A program made the translations under genes and the position numbers. This document shows positions 18,401 to 27,474 of a DNA stretch of 64,000 bases, in pieces. Every line of letters begins with the position of its first letter. Within the stretch, counting starts at the first letter, position 1. Below the pieces are notes generated by a model, which was not told the DNA's origin, did not search any database, and saw nothing but the letters and a program-made list of their open reading frames with translations. The DNA is taken from contig CAWEXB010000008.1 in NCBI GenBank assembly GCA_963812915.1, forward strand, positions 186,001-250,000. The letters run 5' to 3'. The stretch is from JACVRW01 sp963812915 (GTDB lineage Bacteria; Actinomycetota; Thermoleophilia; Solirubrobacterales; Thermoleophilaceae).

Positions 18401-18978
18401 GCGCCGCCGGTCCTGTCGGCGAGCGCCTTGCGCACCTTCGTCACCGCGTTGAAGGCGCTCTTCATCGTGCGATCCGCGCCCGAACCCTCCGGCGGCAGCA
18501 TGCCCACCTGACGGGCAAAAGCGGCGCCGTCGTAGTAGGCGGTGTTGCTCACCGTCTCGCCGTCCTCGATCTCGAGGAGGTCGAGGCCGCGCAGCTCGAT
18601 GAGCTTGCCGGTTGGGTCGATGCCCAGGAACGGCGCGCCGGTGAAGTGGCCGCGCATGCGCCATTCGACGGCGGCCTGCGTCTCGCCCGCGACGACGCGG
18701 GTGACCGTGGTCTCGAGGTCGGGCACCGCGGCAAAGAGCTCCAGGAAGAAGTCGACGATGTCCCGGCGACCGCGGAATACCCCGATCGGCACGATGTCGA
18801 CCACGCAGTCCTCTCGGTAGTGCTCGCCGATCCGGTTGGCGTCGCGGCCCGACAGCGCGTCGAAGGCGCTGCGGGCGTGCTGCTCGACGACCTTGCGCCT
18901 GGGGGTTCTGCGGCGGGTCGGCTTGGTCTCGGCGGGCTGCCCCGCCTGTGCGGTGTCCTCTGCCTTCGTCTCGGCCAT
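18397..18978 (-). CDS. SnoaL-like polyketide cyclase-family protein
   Basis: A 193-residue protein. Residues 1-40 are a low-complexity charged leader (repeated Lys/Arg/Thr/Pro). The rest is an NTF2/SnoaL domain: FDALSGRDANRIGEHYREDCVVDIVPIG, FFLELFAAVPDLETTVTRVVA, AVEWRMRGHFTG and IELRGLDLLEIEDGETV, the pattern of ester cyclase/SnoaL proteins. No catalytic assignment is possible. The ATG at 18978 is chosen over an upstream start because it begins the compact leader. Its stop overlaps the small membrane-protein gene. Confidence 0.75.
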   Translation of the reverse strand: MAETKAEDTAQAGQPAETKPTRRRTPRRKVVEQHARSAFDALSGRDANRIGEHYREDCVVDIVPIGVFRGRRDIVDFFLELFAAVPDLETTVTRVVAGETQAAVEWRMRGHFTGAPFLGIDPTGKLIELRGLDLLEIEDGETVSNTAYYDGAAFARQVGMLPPEGSGADRTMKSAFNAVTKVRKALADRTGGA

Positions 18979-19062
18979 GTAAAGGCGGACCCTACCAGCG
19001 ACGTTCCGGCCGGAATCGGACTCAGCTGACGAGCGGGCAGGTGCAGACAAGCGCGTGCGCGG

Positions 19063-19872
19063 TCAGGCGCGCGTGCCCGGAGCGGCGGCGAGCGCCTCGG
19101 CGAGTCCCGCGACCACGTCGCGGACCGCCTCGGCCCCGCTCTCACCCACGGCCCTCACGATGCGGCTGCCGACCACGACCCCGTCGGCCATCCCGGCGAC
19201 GGCGCGGGCCTGAGCCGGCGTGGAGATGCCGAAGCCCACGGCAACCGGCAGCTCGGTCGCGTCCCGCACGCGCGCGACCGTCTCCTCGAGGCCCGGCGGC
19301 AGGTCGCCGCGCTCGCCGGTGACGCCGGTGAGCGAGACGGTGTAGACGAAGCCGCGCGCCGCGGCCCCGATCTCCGCCACCCGTTCCGGCGTCGTGGTGG
19401 GAGCAACGAGCGGCACGAGCGCCAGGCCCTCCGAATCGCAGGCGGCGCGGACCTCGCCGGCCTCGTCGTGTGGCAGGTCGGGCACTATGAGGCCGGCCGC
19501 GCCCGCCGACGCGGCGCGCAGCGCGAACGCCTCGGGGCCCGCGCTCAGCACCACGTTCGCGTAGACCATGAGAACAACGGGCAGTCGCTCGGCCAGCCCT
19601 TCGCAGACGCGCAGCACCCCGTGCGGCGTGGCGCCCGCGGTCAGCGCGGCGGTGGCCGCCGTGTGTATCACGGGGCCGTCGGCGAGCGGGTCGGAGAATG
19701 GGATGCCGAGCTCGATCACGTCGGCGCCGGCGTCGGACGCCGCGACGCCGGCGGCAAGCGACGCGTCGAGATCGGGAAAGCCGCCCATGAGGTACGGCAT
19801 CAACGCCGCCGCCTTGTCGTGCCGGGCGAAGGCGGTGGCGATGCGCCCCGTGCCGGTTGCGGCCACGCTCAT
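19063..19872 (-). CDS. trpA: Tryptophan synthase alpha subunit
   Basis: A 269-residue TIM barrel that cleaves indole-3-glycerol phosphate to indole. The catalytic Glu and Asp are in DVIELGIPFSDPLADGPVI. VPDLPHDEA and the phosphate-binding VGFGISTPAQARAV are typical. The ATG overlaps the trpB stop as ATGA. Last gene of the trpF-trpB-trpA half of the split pathway. Confidence 0.97.
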   Translation of the reverse strand: MSVAATGTGRIATAFARHDKAAALMPYLMGGFPDLDASLAAGVAASDAGADVIELGIPFSDPLADGPVIHTAATAALTAGATPHGVLRVCEGLAERLPVVLMVYANVVLSAGPEAFALRAASAGAAGLIVPDLPHDEAGEVRAACDSEGLALVPLVAPTTTPERVAEIGAAARGFVYTVSLTGVTGERGDLPPGLEETVARVRDATELPVAVGFGISTPAQARAVAGMADGVVVGSRIVRAVGESGAEAVRDVVAGLAEALAAAPGTRA

Positions 19873-21044
19873 CCGGCGTCGCCCCCGAGCTCGAGCACCT
19901 CCGCCAGGTCCTTGTCCCCCCGCCCCGACAGCGTCACGAGGTCGAGCCCGGTAGACGGGTTTCGGAACAGCCAGGCCAACGCGTGCGCGGGCTCGAGCGC
20001 GGGCAGGATGCCCTCGAGCTCGGCCACCTTGCGGAACGCCGCGAGCGCGTCGCCGTCCTCCACGGCCACGTACCGCACGCGCCCGGTGTCGCGCAACCAG
20101 GCGTGCTCGGGGCCCGAGCCGGGATAGTCGAGACCGGCCGACACCGAGTGTGCCTCCAGGATCTGGCCCTCCTCGTCCTGCAGCACGGCGGACATGGCGC
20201 CGTGCAGAACTCCGCGCGCCCCCGTCGTGAGCGGCGCGGAGTGGCGACGGGTCTCTAGTCCCTCCCCGCCGGCCTCGACCCCGATCAGCTCGACCCCGGG
20301 ATCTTCGACGAAAGCGGCGAACGTGCCGATCGCGTTCGAACCGCCGCCGACGCACGCCAGCACGCGATCGGGCAGCCGACGCGCCTCCTCGAGCACCTGG
20401 GCGCGCGCCTCCTCGCCGAGGGTGCGCTGGAGGTCGCGCACCAGGGCCGGGTAGGGGGCCGGGCCGACCGCGGAGCCGATCACGTAGTGGGTCGTCCTCA
20501 CGTTGGTCACCCAGTCGCGGATCGCCGCCGACACCGCCTCCTTCAGCGTCCGCGCCCCGGCGTCCACGCCCACGACCTCGGCGCCGAGGAGATCCATTCG
20601 CTGCACGTTGGGCCGCTGGCGGCGCATGTCCTCCGTGCCCATGTACACCACGCACTCGAGCCCGAGCAGGGCGCACGCCGTCGCCGAGGCAACCCCGTGC
20701 TGGCCGGCGCCCGTCTCGGCGATCACCCGCGGCTTGCCCATCCGCCGCGCCAGCAGCGCCTGGCCGAGCGCGTTGTTGATCTTGTGCGAGCCCGTGTGGG
20801 TCAGGTCCTCGCGCTTCAGCCACACCTCGCCGCCGGCGAGCTCCGACAGGCGGCGCGCGTGGTAGAGCGGCGTCGGCCGGCCGACGTAGTCGCGCAGAAG
20901 CCCCGCCAGCTCGTCCTGGAACGCCGGGTCGGAGCGCGCCGCGAGCCACTCCCGCTCCAGCTCGTCCAGGGCCGGGATAAGCGTCTCGGGCACGTAGCGG
21001 CCGCCGTAGGGGCCGAAGCGCCGCGCGAGAGACGGGGCGCTCAT
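19869..21044 (-). CDS. trpB: Tryptophan synthase beta subunit
   Basis: A 391-residue PLP enzyme joining indole and serine. The PLP lysine lies in LTHTGSHKINNALGQALLA. GAGQHGVASATACALLG and the phosphate-binding VGGGSNAIGTFA loop are intact, as is EAHSVSAGLDYPGSGPEHAWL. It is TrpB1-type from length and the standard N-terminus FGPYGGRYVPETLIPALDELE. It overlaps trpF (ATGA) and trpA (ATGA), fitting translation in equal amounts for the alpha2beta2 complex with its indole tunnel. Confidence 0.97.
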   Translation of the reverse strand: MSAPSLARRFGPYGGRYVPETLIPALDELEREWLAARSDPAFQDELAGLLRDYVGRPTPLYHARRLSELAGGEVWLKREDLTHTGSHKINNALGQALLARRMGKPRVIAETGAGQHGVASATACALLGLECVVYMGTEDMRRQRPNVQRMDLLGAEVVGVDAGARTLKEAVSAAIRDWVTNVRTTHYVIGSAVGPAPYPALVRDLQRTLGEEARAQVLEEARRLPDRVLACVGGGSNAIGTFAAFVEDPGVELIGVEAGGEGLETRRHSAPLTTGARGVLHGAMSAVLQDEEGQILEAHSVSAGLDYPGSGPEHAWLRDTGRVRYVAVEDGDALAAFRKVAELEGILPALEPAHALAWLFRNPSTGLDLVTLSGRGDKDLAEVLELGGDAG

Positions 21045-21679
21045 ACGGAGACGCGGTCGGCCGCTTCGACCGCGCGGAAGAAGGCCGTCAGCTTCGCGGG
21101 ATCCTTCCGCCCGGGCGCCGCCTCGGTGCCGCTGGCGGTGTCCACGCCAAAGGGTCGGGCGGCGGCGATCGCCTCACCCACGTTGTCGGGATCGAGGCCG
21201 CCGGAGAGCACGACGGGGGGCTCGCCTCGGTGTTGCCGCGCGAGCTCCCACGCGAACGTCTCGCCGGTGCCGCCCGGGGATCGCGGCGAGTAGGCGTCCA
21301 GCAGGTGGAAGTCCGTATGGAAGCGCCGGAGGTCCTTGACCTGAGCGGCGTCCCGGACGCGCGCGGCCTTCATCACCTTGCAGCCCGTGCGACGCGCGGC
21401 CTCCCGGCAATAGGCCGGCCCCTCGTCGCCGTGCAGCTGGAGGAGCGTCAGACCGGAGCGGTCGGCGGTCGACGCGACCTCGTCGAGCGTCGCGTTGACG
21501 AACACGCCCGTGAGCTCCAGCCTGCGGCGAAGCTCGGCGCCGATCGCCTCCGCATCCTCTATCGCGCACCTCCGCGGGCTGCCCGGCCAGAAGATCATCC
21601 CGAGCGCCCAGGCGCCCAGGTCGGCGGCCCGGCGGGCGTCCGCCGGGCCGGTTATGCCGCAGATCTTCACGCGGGTCAC
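21041..21679 (-). CDS. trpF: Phosphoribosylanthranilate isomerase
   Basis: A 212-residue TIM barrel. The active-site Cys is in VKICGITGPADA. It is followed by GAWALGMIFWPGSPR, LLQLHGDEGPAYC, the general-acid Asp in LLDAYSPRSPGGTGETFAWEL, VLSGGLDPDNVGEAI and FGVDTASGTEAAPG. It starts at a GTG at 21679, with a second GTG three codons later also possible. First gene of the trpFBA block; the trpC that supplies its pathway partner lies 6 kb away in the trpEGDC block. Confidence 0.96.
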   Translation of the reverse strand: MTRVKICGITGPADARRAADLGAWALGMIFWPGSPRRCAIEDAEAIGAELRRRLELTGVFVNATLDEVASTADRSGLTLLQLHGDEGPAYCREAARRTGCKVMKAARVRDAAQVKDLRRFHTDFHLLDAYSPRSPGGTGETFAWELARQHRGEPPVVLSGGLDPDNVGEAIAAARPFGVDTASGTEAAPGRKDPAKLTAFFRAVEAADRVSV

Positions 21680-21705
21680 GCCCGCGTATGGTCGCAGCCC
21701 CGCGT

Positions 21706-22920
21706 CTACGGCACCGGCAGAAGACCCCCGCCGCCGTTGCCGTCGGGCTGCTGGGACTGCGAGCTTGCGAGGTCGTCCGGTCGCTCGGCGAGCTCGACCC
21801 TCGCCGTCTCCCGGTCGTCGCCACGATAGTACTCGACCTCGATGGTGTCGCCGGGGTTGTTGTCGTCGATCGCCGCAGCCACGTCGCTCGAGTTCTCGAC
21901 ATCCTCGCCGTCGACCTTCACGAGCACGTCGCCGCCGGCGCCCGTGGCGTTGCCCTCGCTACCGCGCAGGCCGGCGTCGTCCGCGGGACCGCCCTCTACG
22001 GCCTGCTGGATCAGGGCGCCCTGGTCGACGGGGAGGTCGAGCTCATTCGCGACGTCCTCGTCCACGTCCGCCATCGTCAGCCCGAGGTAGGCGCGCTCGA
22101 TCTCGTCGCCCTGGCGCAGCTCGGGCAGAAGCGACTTGGCGGTATTGATCGGGACCGCGAAGCCGATCCCCACCGAGCCCTGACTCGTACCGCCGGTCGC
22201 GATCTGCGAGTTGATCCCGATCACCCGGCCGCTCGCGTCGAGCAGCGGGCCGCCCGAGTTGCCGGGGTTGATCGAGGCGTCGGTCTGGATGGCGTTCCGG
22301 ATCTGGAAGCCGTTCGGAGCGGTTATCTCGCGCTGGAGCGCCGAAACGATCCCGGTGGTGACGGTGCGCTGGAAGCCGAATGGGTTGCCGATCGCGACCA
22401 CCTGGTCGCCAACCTGCGCCTGGGAGGAGTCGCCGAGCGGCATCGCGACCAGGTTCTCCACGTCGTTCGGGTCGATCTTCAGCACCGCGAGGTCGGTGGA
22501 TTCGTCGACTCCCTGCACCTCGGCGTCGACGGCGTCGCCGTTCTCGCTGAAGCTCACCGTCACGCTGTCGGCGCCCGAAACCACGTGGGCGTTCGTGAGG
22601 ATCGTGCCGTCCTCGTCGACCACGAAGCCGGAGCCGGTGGCGGTCCCCTCGTTGGGCGTGCCGAACAGGGACTCCTGGCTGCTCACGCCGTCGGCCTCCA
22701 CGAAGACGACGCCGCGGGCCTCCTGCCTGTAGATATCGCGAACCGTACGGGCCTCACCATCGCCTTCACCCGCCGTTGTCTGCGTGATGGGCGCCTCCCG
22801 GACGACCGTACTCGAGTCGCCGGTGTCGATGACGTCGGTAGCTATGAGGATCGCGCCGAGTACCAGCACGACCAGCCCGCCGAGCAGGCCGGAGAGGATG
22901 TTCGCGATCGGGGTATTCAT
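21706..22920 (-). CDS. HtrA/DegP-like serine protease with PDZ domain
   Basis: A 404-residue membrane-anchored protease. An N-terminal helix (ILSGLLGGLVVLVLGAILIA) places the protease outside the membrane. The trypsin-like domain has the catalytic triad: His in LTNAHVVSG, Asp in STDLAVLKI and Ser in INPGNSGGPLLD. A PDZ domain follows (YLGLTMADVDEDVANELDLP, VDQGALIQQAVEGGPADDAGL). The C-terminus is Gly/Gln-rich. Likely role is quality control of exported proteins. It sits just upstream of trpF on the same strand, after the transglutaminase gene. Confidence 0.93.
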   Translation of the reverse strand: MNTPIANILSGLLGGLVVLVLGAILIATDVIDTGDSSTVVREAPITQTTAGEGDGEARTVRDIYRQEARGVVFVEADGVSSQESLFGTPNEGTATGSGFVVDEDGTILTNAHVVSGADSVTVSFSENGDAVDAEVQGVDESTDLAVLKIDPNDVENLVAMPLGDSSQAQVGDQVVAIGNPFGFQRTVTTGIVSALQREITAPNGFQIRNAIQTDASINPGNSGGPLLDASGRVIGINSQIATGGTSQGSVGIGFAVPINTAKSLLPELRQGDEIERAYLGLTMADVDEDVANELDLPVDQGALIQQAVEGGPADDAGLRGSEGNATGAGGDVLVKVDGEDVENSSDVAAAIDDNNPGDTIEVEYYRGDDRETARVELAERPDDLASSQSQQPDGNGGGGLLPVP

Positions 22921-23004
22921 GCCACCTCTTTCTAGGGAGGGAACCTTAGAGTCGAGTAAATCCTGGCCGTCGGCGCGCCCGGACGGCGCCCTTTGCCGCG
23001 AGCC

Positions 23005-25359
23005 TTACGGGCGCGGGCCGCCGGGCGGAATCGCGAGCAGCCCGCGCAGCCGCCCGCGCAGGCCGCCGCGGGCCGTCAACTCGCGCCGCAGGGCCCGGCG
23101 CTCGGGCGCGCCCGGCGCCGCGGGCGAGCGCGGGTCGTAGCGGTGGGCGCGCAGCGCTCCCGCATACGCGGACGACGCCGGCCCGGCCGCGCGCCGAAGC
23201 CGCCGCTCGAGTCCGAGTAGGGTCGTGGCCGCGGGCATCTCCCAGCCCAGGCGCACGAGCGCCCGCCGCAGCTCGCGGAGCTGGGCCTCGGCGAGCTCGC
23301 GCGGGGTGAGCCCGCGGAGCCGGAAAATGCGCAGCCCCACGACGAGGCCGGCCGCCGCGGCGAGCAGCAGCACCACCGCCGGGAGCACGGGAATCACCCA
23401 CCCGGCGCCGCCGCCGTCGCCGGACGCGCCGGGGCCGCCGCCGGCGCGCTCGGACAGCGCTGACGAAGATACCCGCTGACCCACCTCGCCGGCGTCGGCG
23501 CGCGCGGCACTCGTGGCGGCGAGCCCGCTCGACTGCGACTCGGCCGGCGCCGCCGTGGGCGTCGGATCGAACGGCACCCAGCCGATCCCCGTGAAGTACA
23601 CCTCGACCCAGGAGTGGGCGTCGAGGTCGCGCACCCGGTACTCGCCGGTGTCGCGATTGTACGAGCCGGGGGAGAAGCCGGCCACCACCCGCGCGGGGAT
23701 CCCCACCATGCGCAGCATCAGCGCCATAGCACCGGAGAACTGCTGGCAGTAACCGGCCTCCTCGCGGAACAGGAAGTCCTCCAGCGGAAGGGCCGCGCTC
23801 GGGACGCGCTCGCTGTAGACGTAGTTGCGCTGGAGGTGTCCCTCGACGGCCTTGACCGCCTCGTAGCCGTTGGGGACGTCGTCCGTGAGCTGCCGGGCGA
23901 GGTCGTACGTCCGCTCGTAGCGCGAGCTGCGGAGGAGCCCCTCGGCGCCGTCGGAGGCGGTGTCGGAATTGCCGCGCAGGCCGGCGTGCACGATCGTGCC
24001 CTCCACGTCGGCCCGGGAGCGCCCCGCATCCCCCAGCCTGCCCACGCCCTCGATCGCGCTGGTGCCGGGCGCAGGCAGCTCGACCGCCGTGTAGCTGCCG
24101 AGGTCGTCGGGGTAGCCCTGGACGGCCGAGCGCATCTGGGCCTGGGTCGGATCGGGCGCATACGTCTGAATCTCGTAGCTGTCGCCCTTCTCAAGCGCGT
24201 CGGCCTGAAGCACCCCGCTGCCGTCCGAGAACAGGGTCGCGTCGACTCCGTCCGCGGCGAACGCGTTTCCGGCGGTCACCAGTAGGTTGCTCGCCAGGGA
24301 GCGGACCGTGAAGCGGATCTCCTCATACCAGTCCGGATTTACCTCGAAGAGGCTCCACCTGCCCCGTGGTGGGCGCGTCGGCAACTCGTCGCGGAGATCG
24401 GTCGTGGCGTGGCTCTGCGTGCGCACCCAGCGGAAACCATCGAAGCCGTCGAGCACCTGCGCCTTCCAGTAGTGCGGGCGGTCGGATCTCACGTTGAGCA
24501 GCGTGGTGCCCTCGCGCGGCCAGTCGAGCGGGCCGTACTGGTGGTTCCAGTCGAACGTCACGGCCTTGCCGCCGCCGAACAGGTTCCAGCTCCGGTAGTC
24601 CCACCAGGGGCGCTCGCCGTCCAGGGCCGCCGCGAGCGGCAGCGAGAGGAGCCCCACGCCGGCCACCACCGCCGCGCCGAGCGCCGCCTCGCGCCGCGGC
24701 ATGCGCGGCAGCCACAGCCAGGCAGCCACGAGCAGGAGCAGCACGAAGCCACGCAGGAGCGGCCGGCCGGGATCGTGCTCGGTCACAGCCGTTCCGTACA
24801 GCAGCAGGAGCACCACGAGCCCCGCGAAGCGCAGGATCGGCGCGGCCCGGCGCGCCGGCCAGAAGGCGACGGCCGCCGCGATGGCGAGCAGGAACGGGGC
24901 GCCCAACAGGATCGTGCGCCGGATCCACTCGTCGGGCCCCTCGTAGGGCCACTCGACGCTCTCGACGCCAGCGAGGCCGCGGTCGAGCCCGTCGAAGAGC
25001 TCGCTCCAGCCGCTCGGCGCGAGCAGCCGAGCGGGCAGGCCGGCCGCCATCAGTCCGAGCCCGAGGGTGACCAGCGCGACGACCGCCGCGAGGGCGTGCA
25101 CGGCGGGGCGCGGAATCGGCGCACGGGCCAGCAGCCCGAGCGCGGCGGCCCCGCCGACCGCGACGAGCGTCACCAGCAGCGTTCTGCCGCCGGGAGCGTC
25201 GACCACGAGCAGAGCCCAGTGGGCGGCGCCGAAGGCGGCCAGCGCGGCGAAAGCCGCCAGGCGGATCGGAAATGGATCGCGCATCGGGCTCGCGGCCCGG
25301 GCGGTCGGGCGCGCGGAGGCCGGTCCCGCCGGCGCCGGGCGCGCGACCAGGCCGCTCAC
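23005..25359 (-). CDS. Membrane transglutaminase-like protein (TgpA/DUF3488 type)
   Basis: A 784-residue protein. Residues 25-230 contain about six membrane helices (DUF3488/TgpA N-terminus). A large extracytoplasmic domain follows, with a transglutaminase-like core. The Cys is in EEAGYCQQFSGAMALMLRMVGIPAR, the His in DLDAHSWVEVYF and the Asp in GWVPFDPTP. A Ser/Gly-rich linker, another membrane helix (VIPVLPAVVLLLAAAAGLVVG) and a DUF4129-like C-terminal domain complete it. The GTG start overlaps the DUF58 stop as GTGA. MoxR, DUF58 and TgpA genes form a conserved trio; biochemical role is largely unknown. Confidence 0.9.
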   Translation of the reverse strand: MSGLVARPAPAGPASARPTARAASPMRDPFPIRLAAFAALAAFGAAHWALLVVDAPGGRTLLVTLVAVGGAAALGLLARAPIPRPAVHALAAVVALVTLGLGLMAAGLPARLLAPSGWSELFDGLDRGLAGVESVEWPYEGPDEWIRRTILLGAPFLLAIAAAVAFWPARRAAPILRFAGLVVLLLLYGTAVTEHDPGRPLLRGFVLLLLVAAWLWLPRMPRREAALGAAVVAGVGLLSLPLAAALDGERPWWDYRSWNLFGGGKAVTFDWNHQYGPLDWPREGTTLLNVRSDRPHYWKAQVLDGFDGFRWVRTQSHATTDLRDELPTRPPRGRWSLFEVNPDWYEEIRFTVRSLASNLLVTAGNAFAADGVDATLFSDGSGVLQADALEKGDSYEIQTYAPDPTQAQMRSAVQGYPDDLGSYTAVELPAPGTSAIEGVGRLGDAGRSRADVEGTIVHAGLRGNSDTASDGAEGLLRSSRYERTYDLARQLTDDVPNGYEAVKAVEGHLQRNYVYSERVPSAALPLEDFLFREEAGYCQQFSGAMALMLRMVGIPARVVAGFSPGSYNRDTGEYRVRDLDAHSWVEVYFTGIGWVPFDPTPTAAPAESQSSGLAATSAARADAGEVGQRVSSSALSERAGGGPGASGDGGGAGWVIPVLPAVVLLLAAAAGLVVGLRIFRLRGLTPRELAEAQLRELRRALVRLGWEMPAATTLLGLERRLRRAAGPASSAYAGALRAHRYDPRSPAAPGAPERRALRRELTARGGLRGRLRGLLAIPPGGPRP

Positions 25360-26465
25360 GCGGCGACCCCCCTTCGCACGCGCTCCAGCAGGCAGCCGGT
25401 GCAGCCCGCCACCTCGAACGCCGGGCGTATGCCGGCCGGTGGGGTCGGCGTGACGATGTAGCGGGCCCCCGCCGGCAGGCGCTCGAGCGCCCGCGGCGCG
25501 GCGCGCAGGTCGGCGGAGGTAACCCAGAGGACCGCGCCGCCGCGGGGGCCGAGGGCCGAGGATGCCGGCGGCCCACCCTCATCGACCAGCGCGAGTCGAA
25601 GGTGCACGGCGGGCCAGGCGCCCATGTCGTGCTCCACCTCGATCGGGCGGCGCTCGGGGGGGAGGAGAATCGCGCAACCGCCGTGGCGCGCCAGCCACAC
25701 GCACAGCGACGCCGCGGCCCGCACCGCCTTGTCGAGCGCCTCCTCGCTCGCCGGGGCCGACGCGTCGAGCACGATCAGCGGGGCGGAGTCGAGCTCGGCG
25801 ACCAGCCGCCGTTCCAGCATCTCGCCGCGGCGGGCCACGGTCGGCCAGTGGATGCGCGACGCGGGGGATCCCTCGCGGTACGGTCGCAGCCCGTCGATCT
25901 CGAGCTCGGCGGCCGAGGCGTCGAGTCGCCGCCCCGACAGCCCCGGCTCGGCGCCGCGCCCGCCGCGGTCCCCGGAGCCCGCCCCGCTGCCACCCGGCGC
26001 CGTGACCGGCTCGATGCGGGGCAGGACGACGACCTCCTCCCCACCGTCGCCGACCAGCTCGCGCACGTACAGTCTGAGCGGATCGCGGATCACCAGCCGA
26101 CCGGGCTCGAGTATCCGGCGCCCCCGGCGCGAGAAGCGGACGTTGATCCGCAGGCGGCGGGACCAGCGGCCCGCTATCGGCACCGGCCAGCCGAGCAGGG
26201 GCTCGAGCAGCTCGCCGCCGGGCGGCGGCAGCTTGCCGGTCTCCATCTCCACGCGCAGCTGGTAAGGGTCGTCCTCCACGATCGTGTGCGGCCCCGGCTG
26301 GCGGGTAATCGTTGCGCCCTGCGCCGCCAGGGCGACCCAAACGATGGCCGCCGCCGCCAATACGATCAGGCCCACGCCCGGCACGTACAGCGAAGCGGAG
26401 TCGAACGTGCCCCCGGCGAGGCACAGCGCCAGGCCCAGCAGCGCCGTGATGATCGGCCGGATCAT
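25356..26465 (-). CDS. DUF58-domain protein
   Basis: A 369-residue protein with two N-terminal membrane helices (IITALLGLALCLAGG, VGLIVLAAAAIVWVALAA), a beta-rich region and the DUF58 core (LEIDGLRPYREGSPASRIHWP), then a von Willebrand A-like fold with the D-x-S motif VLDASAPAS. Residues about 165-190 are a Gly-rich insertion. In known MoxR systems the DUF58 partner works with the AAA+ ATPase in assembling or maturing other proteins. It is followed by the transglutaminase gene with a GTGA overlap. Confidence 0.9.
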   Translation of the reverse strand: MIRPIITALLGLALCLAGGTFDSASLYVPGVGLIVLAAAAIVWVALAAQGATITRQPGPHTIVEDDPYQLRVEMETGKLPPPGGELLEPLLGWPVPIAGRWSRRLRINVRFSRRGRRILEPGRLVIRDPLRLYVRELVGDGGEEVVVLPRIEPVTAPGGSGAGSGDRGGRGAEPGLSGRRLDASAAELEIDGLRPYREGSPASRIHWPTVARRGEMLERRLVAELDSAPLIVLDASAPASEEALDKAVRAAASLCVWLARHGGCAILLPPERRPIEVEHDMGAWPAVHLRLALVDEGGPPASSALGPRGGAVLWVTSADLRAAPRALERLPAGARYIVTPTPPAGIRPAFEVAGCTGCLLERVRRGVAA

Positions 26466-26475
26466 CGACCGAGCC

Positions 26476-27426
26476 TCAGAGCGCGGGGACCCGCTCCAGC
26501 GCGTCGCGCACCACCGCCGTCCGCTCGTCCGCGCTCGAGCCCGGAGCCAGCAGCAGGCGGTGGCTCAGCACCGTGGCCGCGAGCTTCTGCACGTCGTCCG
26601 GGAGCGCGTGGTCGCGGCCGTCGAGGGCCGCCAGGGCCTTCGCCGCCTGGAACAGCATGAGCCCGGCGCGCGGGCTCGCTCCCAGCTCCACGCGCGGGTC
26701 CGCTCGCGTCGCCTCCAGGATCGCCACGACGTAGCGGCGCAGCGGCTCGCTGCCGTGGACGGTCCCCGCCGCGGCCTGGGCTGCGAGCACCTCGGCGACG
26801 TCGGTCACCGGCTCCAGGTCGAGCACACGGTCGCGTTGGGCGTGGTCCAGCAGCATGTCGCGCTCCTGTTCGGCCGACGGGTAGCCGAGCGAAACGCGAA
26901 CCATGAAGCGGTCGAGCTGCGCCTCGGGCAGCGGGTAGGTGCCCTCGTACTCGATCGGGTTCTGGGTGGCGAGGACGAGGAACGGTCGCGCCAGCTCGTG
27001 CGTGTGCTTGTCGACAGTCACGTGCAGCTCCTGCATGCACTCGAGCAGCCCGGACTGGGTCTTCGGCGAGGCGCGGTTCACCTCGTCCACCAGCACGACG
27101 TTCGCGAACACCGGCCCGGGCCGGAACTCGAAGCGGTTCTCGCGCTGGTTGTAGACGTTCGTGCCGACGACGTCGGCGGGAAGGAGATCGGCCGTGCACT
27201 GCACGCGGGCGTATTCTGCGTCGACGGAGCGGGCCAGCGCGCGGGCGAGCGCGGTCTTGCCGACCCCGGGGTAGTCCTCGATCAGCACGTGACCCTCGGC
27301 GAGCAGCGCGACGAGCAGGTCGCGCAAGACGTCGTCGGGCGCCTTCACGGCCCGCGCGATGTTGTCGCGCACGCGCCCGCAGAACTCCGCGACCTGCAGT
27401 GGGTCGAGCTCAGGCGCAGTCGCCAT
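26476..27426 (-). CDS. MoxR-family AAA+ ATPase
   Basis: A 316-residue AAA+ protein. Walker A is EDYPGVGKTALARAL, Walker B VVLVDEVNRA, sensor 1 LVLATQNP, and the MoxR-specific EYEGTYPLPEAQLDRF and GASPRAGLMLFQAAKALA are present. MoxR proteins act as chaperones for metal-cofactor insertion or protein-complex assembly. It is the first gene of the MoxR-DUF58-TgpA trio, starting 48 bases after trpC ends and 10 bases before the DUF58 gene begins. Confidence 0.95.
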   Translation of the reverse strand: MATAPELDPLQVAEFCGRVRDNIARAVKAPDDVLRDLLVALLAEGHVLIEDYPGVGKTALARALARSVDAEYARVQCTADLLPADVVGTNVYNQRENRFEFRPGPVFANVVLVDEVNRASPKTQSGLLECMQELHVTVDKHTHELARPFLVLATQNPIEYEGTYPLPEAQLDRFMVRVSLGYPSAEQERDMLLDHAQRDRVLDLEPVTDVAEVLAAQAAAGTVHGSEPLRRYVVAILEATRADPRVELGASPRAGLMLFQAAKALAALDGRDHALPDDVQKLAATVLSHRLLLAPGSSADERTAVVRDALERVPAL

Positions 27427-27474
27427 AGCGCTCCATGGTAGGGATACGGCCCCTTCTGCCTAGGGGTTCCCGGG